Shown here piece after piece: positions 1-4,774 of a stretch of 5,295 nucleotides of DNA (the stretch's first letter is position 1; each line of letters starts with the position of its first letter). The stretch spans positions 1,471-6,765 of the forward strand of contig DCTE01000043.1 in assembly GCA_002329405.1 (NCBI GenBank), in the 5' to 3' direction. The notes under the pieces are model-generated. The model saw only the letters and a list, made by a program, of their open reading frames with translations, was not told where the DNA came from and ran no database searches. The stretch is from Ruminococcaceae bacterium UBA1448 (GTDB lineage Bacteria > Bacillota > Clostridia > Oscillospirales > Ruminococcaceae). A program made the position numbers and the translations under genes.

Positions 1-11
1 CTCTATATCAA

Positions 12-1526
12 TTAAATCGAACTGCGATAGAAGGTACGGTTCAACTCCTTAATCCATTTCGCGTCCATCTGATTAAGCGATTCCCTGGTAATACGGAATG
101 CCCAGTTGCCCTCCGGTACACCTGGCTGATTCATCTTACAGTCCCCTCCAAAACCACACAGGTCTTGAATCGGAACGACCGCCAGCATCGCCGGACTTGC
201 CCACAGCGTCCGAATCATCGCACGGACTGCCGGAGCTTTATATCCGCCTTCATTCCAGTTTTTTCCTTCAAAACCACAGTAGCGCATCGCACGCTCACGG
301 ATTTCAGGAGAAACGCTGTACAGCCAGCCAAATGCTGTATCGTTATCATGCGTGCCGGTGTAGGCAATCGCATTACGGGGAATGTTGTGGGGCAGATGCA
401 GATTATCGTAATTGTCCAGAAATGCAAACTGCATCACCCGCATTCCCGGCAGCCCGGTATCAGCAATCAACTGGATAACACCTTCGTCAATCTGTCCGAG
501 GTCCTCCGCAATAATCGGCGCGTTATCGCCAAAAATCGTTTTGACCTGATTAAAGAAGTCGATACCGGCCCCTTTCACCCACTTCCCTTCCCGCGCAGTC
601 TTTGCATCGCCGGGAATCGACCAGTAAGAAGAAAATGCGCGGAAGTGGTCAATCCGTACCATATCATAACATTGCAGCGAAAATCCCAGCCGTTTCATCC
701 ACCAGCTATAATCATGCGCTTTCAGATACTCCCAGTCATATATCGGCTGACCCCAGAACTGACCGTCTTTTGCAAAATAGTCGGGCGGACAGCCGGAAAC
801 CTGTTTCGCTTTACCGGCAAGATCCAGCTGGAACATTTCACGGTTCCCCCATACATCAGCACTGTCCTGCGAAACATAAAAAGGCATATCGCCAATGATC
901 TTGATGCCCAGCGCGTTGATTTCCTTTTTGACCGCCTTCCACTGGGAATAAAACTCATACTGAACAAACTCCTGATACAAAATCTCATCGGCATACTGTC
1001 CCCGCGCCCGTTCGACAGCATCCGGGCGGTGCATCTTCAGCCCCTGATCCGCCCAATCGGGCCACCATTTTTGGGCTTCACGTTCACGCAGGACCACATA
1101 CAAAGCATAATCAGGCAGCCAATCGGCGTTTTCTACAACAAATGCCCGAATCTTCTCTTTCAGTGCACCATCAATCCGTCCATATGCTTTGCGCAGCACG
1201 CCATCCCGTGTCGCTTTCAGCCACTTATAATCAGCTGCATAAGGCTTCGGATATTTATTGGCTTCCAGTTCTTCACGGGTCAGCAGCCCATCTTTATGCA
1301 GTGTCGGCAGGTCAATAAACAGCGGGTTGCCGGCAAATGCCGACAGGCTGGCATACGGGGAATTATACTGATCAATGGTCAAAAATGGCAGTGTCTGCCA
1401 GTAAGAAAAGCCGCAGTCATGCAGCTGCCGGGCAAATTCTACCGCCTCTTTACCGAATGAACCGATCCCGTATTCACCGGGCAGAGAAGAAATATGCAGC
1501 AAAACACCGCTGGAACGATTGATCAT
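12..1526 (-). CDS. malQ: 4-alpha-glucanotransferase (amylomaltase, GH77)
   Basis: This cytoplasmic enzyme transfers alpha-1,4-glucan segments between maltodextrins, releasing glucose and making longer chains for phosphorylase. The 504-residue product has the usual length of bacterial MalQ and is complete. The GH77 catalytic triad can be read directly: nucleophile D293 in VRIDHFRAF, acid/base E341 in IIAEDLG, and D394 in TGTHDND. Other family blocks are SSGVLLHISSLPG at the N terminus, SPYASLSAFAGNP (about 56-68), GDMPFYV (about 212-218), PPDYF (247-251) and the C-terminal KMN.PG...NW block (464-474). The ATG at 1526 is preceded by AAAGGA (1536-1541) with a 9-base spacer, which fixes the start. 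The gene is divergent from the GH4 gene, and only 11 bases follow its stop, so its terminator and any downstream partner are outside the window. The loop before SPY reads LTIDQYN in place of the common GPTGxGD, a variant I recall from clostridial MalQ. The family call is near certain. Confidence 0.97.
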   Translation of the reverse strand: MINRSSGVLLHISSLPGEYGIGSFGKEAVEFARQLHDCGFSYWQTLPFLTIDQYNSPYASLSAFAGNPLFIDLPTLHKDGLLTREELEANKYPKPYAADYKWLKATRDGVLRKAYGRIDGALKEKIRAFVVENADWLPDYALYVVLREREAQKWWPDWADQGLKMHRPDAVERARGQYADEILYQEFVQYEFYSQWKAVKKEINALGIKIIGDMPFYVSQDSADVWGNREMFQLDLAGKAKQVSGCPPDYFAKDGQFWGQPIYDWEYLKAHDYSWWMKRLGFSLQCYDMVRIDHFRAFSSYWSIPGDAKTAREGKWVKGAGIDFFNQVKTIFGDNAPIIAEDLGQIDEGVIQLIADTGLPGMRVMQFAFLDNYDNLHLPHNIPRNAIAYTGTHDNDTAFGWLYSVSPEIRERAMRYCGFEGKNWNEGGYKAPAVRAMIRTLWASPAMLAVVPIQDLCGFGGDCKMNQPGVPEGNWAFRITRESLNQMDAKWIKELNRTFYRSSI

Positions 1527-1555
1527 TAGAATTCATCCTTTCAGAAAAATAATTT

Positions 1556-1583
1556 AGTACAAAGTATGATCTTTATTTGGCAA
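1556..1583 (-). promoter_or_regulatory. Candidate malQ promoter P2 (TTGCCA-16-TGTACT)
   Basis: A second minus-strand candidate has TTGCCA at 1578-1583 and TGTACT at 1556-1561 with a 16-base spacer. It would give a short leader of about 24 bases that still contains the ribosome binding site. Its TTGCCAAAT block followed by TACTAAA resembles the promoter of the dehydrogenase at 4557-4585. The -10 box matches only four of six positions, so it is weaker than P1 at that element. The same stretch also forms a 7-bp A/T stem (1572-1578 with 1583-1589), which could instead be a weak leader hairpin if P1 is used. Confidence 0.3.
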
Positions 1584-1615
1584 AATAAATAAATAAGACA
1601 GACTTGACTTTTATT

Positions 1616-1644
1616 ATTATAGCAAAATTATCTTATTCCTGCAA
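1616..1644 (-). promoter_or_regulatory. Candidate malQ promoter P1 (TTGCAG-17-TATAAT)
   Basis: On the minus strand a perfect TATAAT (1616-1621) lies 17 bases from TTGCAG (1639-1644). The -35 box matches the consensus at only three positions. A perfect TTGACA also exists at 1646-1651 but is 24 bases away, too far to pair with this -10. Transcription would begin near 1609, giving a leader of about 83 bases. The weak -35 lies partly inside the 1635-1663 dyad, which would suit a regulated promoter. This is read from the sequence only. Confidence 0.5.
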
Positions 1645-1663
1645 CTGTCAAATAAACAGGAAT
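1635..1663. promoter_or_regulatory. Dyad in the malQ/GH4 divergent region, possible operator
   Basis: ATTCCTG (1635-1641) and CAGGAAT (1657-1663) are perfect 7-base inverted arms separated by 15 bases, so the arm centres are 22 bases apart, about two helical turns. The left arm overlaps the -35 box of malQ promoter P1. Its position between two divergent genes fits a binding site for a dimeric regulator. No known operator consensus is recognised, and a 7-base dyad can arise by chance in A+T-rich DNA. Confidence 0.3.
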
Positions 1664-1718
1664 TGTCCAAATTTTGTGGCAGTATTTTATAAAAAAATAT
1701 GTTTTTCATTTTTTGAAC

Positions 1719-1747
1719 TTGCCTTTTTTGTCTATTTCGCTTATCAT
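1719..1747 (+). promoter_or_regulatory. Candidate promoter of the GH4 gene (TTGCCT-17-TATCAT)
   Basis: TTGCCT (1719-1724) and TATCAT (1742-1747) are separated by 17 bases, each matching the sigma-A consensus at four or five positions. The spacer is T-rich. Transcription would start near 1754 and give a leader of about 105 bases that contains the stem-loop at 1771-1817. No cre-like site was found near it. Confidence 0.45.
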
Positions 1748-1770
1748 TAAAGATAGAAACAAACAACGAT

Positions 1771-1817
1771 GGGCAAACCTGCTTCAAAATTGCAGCAAAG
1801 CCGCAGCGAGTTTGCCC
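1771..1817 (+). promoter_or_regulatory. Stem-loop in the leader of the GH4 gene
   Basis: GGGCAAAC (1771-1778) is perfectly complementary to GTTTGCCC (1810-1817). Inside it, CTGC (1779-1782) can pair with GCAG (1803-1806) across a small bulge, lengthening the stem. It is the only G+C-rich patch in this intergenic region and lies between the predicted transcription start and the ribosome binding site (1843-1850). No run of T follows, so it is not a normal intrinsic terminator. It does not look like the LicT/BglG antiterminator site that precedes many beta-glucoside operons. It could be a protein binding site, an RNA-stabilising hairpin or a translational control element. Confidence 0.4.
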
Positions 1818-1859
1818 CAAATCAAACGGCTAATATTGTTGCAGAAAGGAACAGATTTT

Positions 1860-3251
1860 ATGAACAGAAAACCGGTAAAAATCGTAACCATTGGCGGTGG
1901 CAGCAGTTATACTCCCGAATTAATGGAAGGCTTTATCAAACGATATGATCAGCTGCCGATCAGCGAAATATGGCTGGTCGACATCGAAGACGGACGCGAA
2001 AAACTGGAAATCGTCGGTGCGATGGCACAGCGGATGTGGGATGCCTCCCCCTATGACGTTAAAGTCCATCTGACCCTCGACCGGCGGGAAGCACTGCCCG
2101 GCGCAGACTTTGTCACCACCCAGTTCCGGGTCGGCCTGCTCAATGCCCGCGTCAAGGATGAACGGATTCCCCTCTCCCATGGCATGCTTGGTCAGGAGAC
2201 CAACGGTGCAGGCGGTATCTTTAAAGCCCTGCGCACCATCCCTGTTATCCTGGATATCGTCAAAGACATGCGGGAACTCTGCCCCGACGCCTGGCTGATC
2301 AACTTCACCAATCCTTCCGGCATGGTAACCGAAGCTGTCATCCGCAAGGGCGGCTGGAAAAAGTGTATCGGTCTGTGCAATGTCCCGATCGGCGCCATTC
2401 TCAAAGAGCCGGAAATGGTCGGACTGACAGAGCAAGAGTGTATCCATCAGTTTGCCGGCCTCAACCATTTTCACTGGCACCGGGTCACCGATTCAGCCGG
2501 CAATGACCTGACCGCATCCATCATTGACAAGATGTATACCGAAGACGCCGGACTGCCTGCCAATATCTTTGACGTCCGTTTCATGCGGGAACAGCTGGAT
2601 CAGATGCAGTTGATTCCCTGCGGCTACCATCGCTATTACTACCGTCAACAGGAAATGCTTGAACATGCGCTGGAAGCGTACCGTACCGTCGGCACCCGGG
2701 CCGAACAGGTCAAACAAACCGAAGCTGAGCTTTTCGAGCTGTACAAAGACCCTGCCCTCAACTATAAGCCCGAACAGCTTGCCAAGCGGGGCGGTGCACA
2801 TTATTCCGACGCTGCCTGTGAATGTATTGCTTCGATTTACGGGGACAAACGGACGATGATGGTTGTTTCAACCGTCAATGGCGGTGCCGTCCCTGATCTG
2901 CCGCCCGAATCCATTGTCGAAGTCTCCTCTCTGATCACTGGAAAAGGCGCGATGCCGCTTGCATGGGGCAGATTCGGTCCTGCTGAACGCGGCTGGCTGC
3001 AGGTGATGAAGGCGATGGAAGAATGTGTCATCGAAGCTGCTGTCACCGGCGATTATGGAATGCTGCTTCAGGCATTTATCATCAACCCGATGATTGTTTC
3101 CGGTGAAACCTGCCAGACAATCCTGAACGAACTGCTGGTCGCACATGAACGCTATCTGCCGCAATTCGTAGAAAAAATCCGGGAGCTGAAGGCAGCGGGT
3201 ATTCAGCCGGTTGACCCTGTTGTCCGTCAATTGATGGAGCAGGGTTTATAA
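1860..3251 (+). CDS. GH4 family 6-phospho-beta-glucosidase
   Basis: GH4 enzymes hydrolyse 6-phospho-glycosides in the cytoplasm, using NAD+ to oxidise C3 transiently and a divalent metal such as Mn2+. The 463-residue product is full length for the family. It starts with a Rossmann motif, IGGGSSYTPEL (11-21), and has D41 at the end of the second strand. It continues with the GQETNGAGG loop (111-119), INFTNPSG (147-154), metal-ligand candidates C173 and H203, and a YHRYYY segment in which Y256 is the likely catalytic base. The CNVP sequence (173-176) is the form reported for 6-phospho-beta-glucosidases such as CelF and LicH; 6-phospho-alpha-glucosidases such as GlvA have CDMP. The start at 1860 is chosen because AGAAAGGA (1843-1850) lies 9 bases upstream. 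An in-frame opening back to 1674 runs through the promoter and lacks family similarity. No PTS gene is adjacent, so the substrate is unproven. The family is certain; the beta specificity is likely. Confidence 0.93.
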   Translation: MNRKPVKIVTIGGGSSYTPELMEGFIKRYDQLPISEIWLVDIEDGREKLEIVGAMAQRMWDASPYDVKVHLTLDRREALPGADFVTTQFRVGLLNARVKDERIPLSHGMLGQETNGAGGIFKALRTIPVILDIVKDMRELCPDAWLINFTNPSGMVTEAVIRKGGWKKCIGLCNVPIGAILKEPEMVGLTEQECIHQFAGLNHFHWHRVTDSAGNDLTASIIDKMYTEDAGLPANIFDVRFMREQLDQMQLIPCGYHRYYYRQQEMLEHALEAYRTVGTRAEQVKQTEAELFELYKDPALNYKPEQLAKRGGAHYSDAACECIASIYGDKRTMMVVSTVNGGAVPDLPPESIVEVSSLITGKGAMPLAWGRFGPAERGWLQVMKAMEECVIEAAVTGDYGMLLQAFIINPMIVSGETCQTILNELLVAHERYLPQFVEKIRELKAAGIQPVDPVVRQLMEQGL

Positions 3252-3258
3252 TCCATTC

Positions 3259-3288
3259 ATATGTATCAATAAATCATTCTATACATAT
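3259..3288. repeat. A/T inverted repeat downstream of the GH4 stop
   Basis: ATATGTAT (3259-3266) and ATACATAT (3281-3288) are perfect 8-base inverted arms with a 14-base loop, starting 8 bases after the GH4 stop codon. The stem is nearly all A/T and would be weak as an RNA hairpin. It lies upstream of the strong palindrome at 3308-3345 and may have no function. Confidence 0.3.
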
Positions 3289-3307
3289 CCGCAAAAGAAC
3301 AATAGCA

Positions 3308-3345
3308 ATAAGCCGGGAAGTTCCAGCTGGAACTTCCCGGCTTAT
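3308..3345. terminator. Shared terminator hairpin between convergent genes
   Basis: A perfect 38-nt palindrome is centred between 3326 and 3327, giving a stem of up to 17 bp around an AGCT loop, with a G+C-rich core (GCCGGGAAGTTCC on each arm). It lies 56 bases after the GH4 stop and 13 bases after the dehydrogenase stop. Read on the minus strand, the sequence after the stem is T-rich (13 T in the first 19 bases), which suits termination of the dehydrogenase transcript. On the plus strand the tail is A/T but has no T run. It probably terminates mainly the minus-strand gene and may also block or stabilise the GH4 transcript. Confidence 0.8.
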
Positions 3346-3358
3346 AAATAATCAGCTA

Positions 3359-4477
3359 TTAGTCAAAATAAACGGGTTTGCCGGTTCTGGAGGACTCATA
3401 GATGCCATCCAGAATGCGGGTAACAACATAAGCCTGATCAGCAGTGACGAACAGTTCGCCAGTACCTGCCAGAGCATTTGCCCAGATTTCCGCTTCCTTG
3501 GACTTAGGAGCTTTGCCAGCAGAGAAGCCAGGAATGAACGGAGGAATCTTCTTGCCAACCATTGTAATCGCAGTCTGGTTTGCAACAACATGGTTCAGTC
3601 TGACAACGCCTTCGATGGTGTCCAGACCGCCCTTAGTGCCGCACAGGTTGACAGTAGCCTGTCCGTTTGCGCCAGCGTCTTCAGCCATATTGACAGCCCA
3701 GGATGCACGCAGGTTGATGACAGCACCATTCTTCATCTTGATCATGCCGACAGCGAGGTCCTCAACGTCGTAGGACTCATTCTTCCAGGGGTCAGGATTG
3801 CCCATGTAGTCGTTCTGGCCCTGATGCTCGGGATCAAGCAGTCTGCCCAGTTTTTCAAAAGAGGTGCCGACAACATAGTCAACATCATAGTTGTTCATCA
3901 TCCACAGAGTAAGGTCAAGTGCATGGGTACCAATGTCGATCAGAGGACCGCCGCCCTGTTTTTCTTTATCAATGAATACACCCCAGGTCGGAACGCCGCG
4001 GCGACGGAGCAGGGTCGCTTCGCCGTAGTAGATCTCGCCCAGCCATCCATCGTCAATGACCTTCTTGGCAGTTGCGTTGACGGGGAAATGACGGTACTGA
4101 TAACCAATGGTCAGCATCTTGCCGGTAGCATCTCTTGCTTCCAGCATCTTCTTCGCGTCTTCCTTGGTAGCAGCCATCGGTTTTTCGCACAGAACATGTT
4201 TGCCTGCGTACAGTGCGTCGCAGGTGATCTGGCAGTGTGCAACGTTCGGAGTCAGAACGTGAACTGCATAGATTTCCGGGTCAGCCAGCAGCTCATGATA
4301 ATCAGTATAAACTTTTGCATCAGGGGTGCCGTATTTCTTGGCAGCCTCTTCTGCTCTCTCTTTAATCAGGTCACAGAAAGCAACCATCTCAACATTTTCC
4401 TGCTGAGCCATGCCGGGGAAATGCTTGGAGTTCGCAATGCCGCCGCATCCAATGAAGCCGACTTTAATCTTAGCCAT
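3359..4477 (-). CDS. Gfo/Idh/MocA family NAD(P)-dependent dehydrogenase
   Basis: Members oxidise or reduce a hydroxyl or keto group on sugars, inositols and related polyols with a nicotinamide cofactor. The 372-residue product has an N-terminal Rossmann fold with GFIGCGGIANSKH (7-19), the CEKPMA block (97-102) with catalytic-type K99, and a C-terminal alpha/beta domain opening with GGGPLIDIGTHALDLTLW (175-192), which supplies D181 and H185. The segment LLRRRGVPTWGVF (156-168) just before it occurs in members acting on hexose-like sugars, and I recall a similar one in levoglucosan dehydrogenase, but the substrate cannot be assigned. There is no signal peptide, so it is cytoplasmic. The ATG at 4477 is chosen over the in-frame ATG at 4489 because the latter overlaps the ribosome binding site. 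Codons favour GCT, GTT, ACT and AAG, unlike the GCC/GTC/CGG-rich GH4 and sigma genes, which suggests high expression. It is convergent with GH4 and divergent from the sigma gene, so it forms its own unit. Confidence 0.93.
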   Translation of the reverse strand: MAKIKVGFIGCGGIANSKHFPGMAQQENVEMVAFCDLIKERAEEAAKKYGTPDAKVYTDYHELLADPEIYAVHVLTPNVAHCQITCDALYAGKHVLCEKPMAATKEDAKKMLEARDATGKMLTIGYQYRHFPVNATAKKVIDDGWLGEIYYGEATLLRRRGVPTWGVFIDKEKQGGGPLIDIGTHALDLTLWMMNNYDVDYVVGTSFEKLGRLLDPEHQGQNDYMGNPDPWKNESYDVEDLAVGMIKMKNGAVINLRASWAVNMAEDAGANGQATVNLCGTKGGLDTIEGVVRLNHVVANQTAITMVGKKIPPFIPGFSAGKAPKSKEAEIWANALAGTGELFVTADQAYVVTRILDGIYESSRTGKPVYFD

Positions 4478-4488
4478 GTGAATAACCA

Positions 4489-4496
4489 TCCTTTCT
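4489..4496 (-). promoter_or_regulatory. Ribosome binding site that decides the dehydrogenase start
   Basis: AGAAAGGA on the minus strand lies 11 bases before the ATG at 4477. Its final A is also the first base of an in-frame upstream ATG at 4489, which therefore cannot use it. The shorter protein, beginning MAKIKVGF, also fits the family N terminus better. The core AAAGGA is shared with the sites in front of the malQ and GH4 genes. Confidence 0.75.
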
Positions 4497-4498
4497 TA

Positions 4499-4512
4499 TG
4501 TAACCGATTACA
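4499..4512. promoter_or_regulatory. cre-type operator (CcpA or other LacI-family site)
   Basis: TGTAACCGATTACA is a near-perfect 14-nt palindrome with six of seven pairs matching. It agrees at every defined position with the Bacillus-type cre consensus TGWAANCGNTNWCA. It lies in the predicted leader of the dehydrogenase gene, about 38-52 bases after the likely start site and next to the ribosome binding site, where bound CcpA could act as a roadblock. A local LacI-family sugar repressor could recognise the same type of site. The match is seen in the sequence; the identity of the protein is inference. Confidence 0.65.
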
Positions 4513-4532
4513 AATAGGAAACTAACCTAATT

Positions 4533-4546
4533 TCAAACCGGTTTTA
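4533..4546. promoter_or_regulatory. Second CG-centred palindrome, possible LacI-family operator
   Basis: AAACCGGTTT (4535-4544) is a perfect 10-nt palindrome with a central CG. In a 14-base frame (4533-4546) it differs from the cre consensus at two positions. It lies just after the predicted start site of the dehydrogenase transcript (near 4550). Its centre is 34 bases from the centre of the cre-type site, about three helical turns, which fits cooperative binding by one type of regulator. No direct evidence links it to a named protein. Confidence 0.5.
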
Positions 4547-4556
4547 TGATAGTTTT

Positions 4557-4585
4557 AGTATAGCATAAACGAATCCATTTGGCAA
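4557..4585 (-). promoter_or_regulatory. Promoter of the dehydrogenase gene (TTGCCA-17-TATACT)
   Basis: On the minus strand TTGCCA (4580-4585) and TATACT (4557-4562) are separated by exactly 17 bases. The -10 is preceded by TGC, so it also approximates an extended -10. It is the best sigma-A-like promoter in the window. Transcription should begin near 4550, leaving a leader of about 72 bases that contains both CG-centred operators. Confidence 0.7.
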
Positions 4586-4601
4586 TAACAAAATTGTGAT
4601 T

Positions 4602-4618
4602 CAAAAAATCATTTTTTG
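4602..4618. promoter_or_regulatory. A-tract/T-tract dyad upstream of the dehydrogenase promoter
   Basis: C followed by six A, then TCA, then six T and G, forms a 7-base inverted repeat with a 3-base centre. It lies about 17 bases beyond the -35 box of the dehydrogenase promoter, roughly -53 to -69. Phased A and T tracts there can act as an UP-type element or bend DNA. The stem is almost pure A/T, so it is a poor terminator. Its function is speculative. Confidence 0.25.
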
Positions 4619-4659
4619 TAAAGAGAAATTATATGACGTAATTTGTCTATTTTGCCTTG

Positions 4660-4688
4660 TTTCTGTCTTCCGAAAAAAATGTTACAAT
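4660..4688 (+). promoter_or_regulatory. Possible promoter of the sigma factor gene (weak -35, TACAAT)
   Basis: TACAAT (4683-4688) is a good -10 box. The hexamer 17 bases upstream is TTTCTG (4660-4665), a weak -35; a better TTGTTT (4657-4662) sits at a 20-base spacing. The start would lie near 4695, giving a leader of about 80 bases. Many ECF genes are instead read from a promoter of their own sigma factor, and no such element could be recognised here. Confidence 0.3.
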
Positions 4689-4774
4689 CTTTTTATCAAA
4701 GCCTGAGTTGCACTGTAGTTTTTCTGCCTCAACCGGTAGTATATCAGTGAAAGACGAAAGGAGGCGGTCAAGTT

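Noticed and set aside
165..1460. 431-codon open frame on the plus strand, opposite malQ
   Set aside because: It is antisense to a clear GH77 gene with an intact triad. Its translation is rich in Ile, Arg and Pro without any recognisable fold, and it has no good ribosome binding site. It reflects the codon bias of malQ.
1582..1596. AAAT tandem repeats in the malQ leader
   Set aside because: The run is short and ordinary for A+T-rich intergenic DNA; no repeat array or phase-variation tract is evident.
1617..1820. 67-codon minus-strand frame in the malQ/GH4 gap
   Set aside because: It begins with TTG, has no ribosome binding site, and spans promoter-like and dyad elements.
1731..1835. Possible cre sites in the GH4 upstream region
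   Set aside because: The CG-containing stretches near 1738, 1767 and 1827 each fail the cre consensus at several defined positions.
1674..1859. N-terminal extension of the GH4 protein to an upstream ATG at 1674
   Set aside because: The added 62 residues show no family similarity, the candidate promoter lies inside them, and the ATG at 1860 has a well-placed AGAAAGGA while 1674 has none.
1869..1878. AAACCGGTAA at the start of the GH4 gene, similar to the dehydrogenase palindrome
   Set aside because: It lies within codons 4-7, matches only eight of ten positions, and is explained by the Lys-Pro-Val-Lys coding sequence.
3590..4525. 311-codon open frame on the plus strand, opposite the dehydrogenase
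   Set aside because: It is fully antisense to a certain Gfo/Idh/MocA gene, runs across its promoter leader, and has no start signal or recognisable domain.
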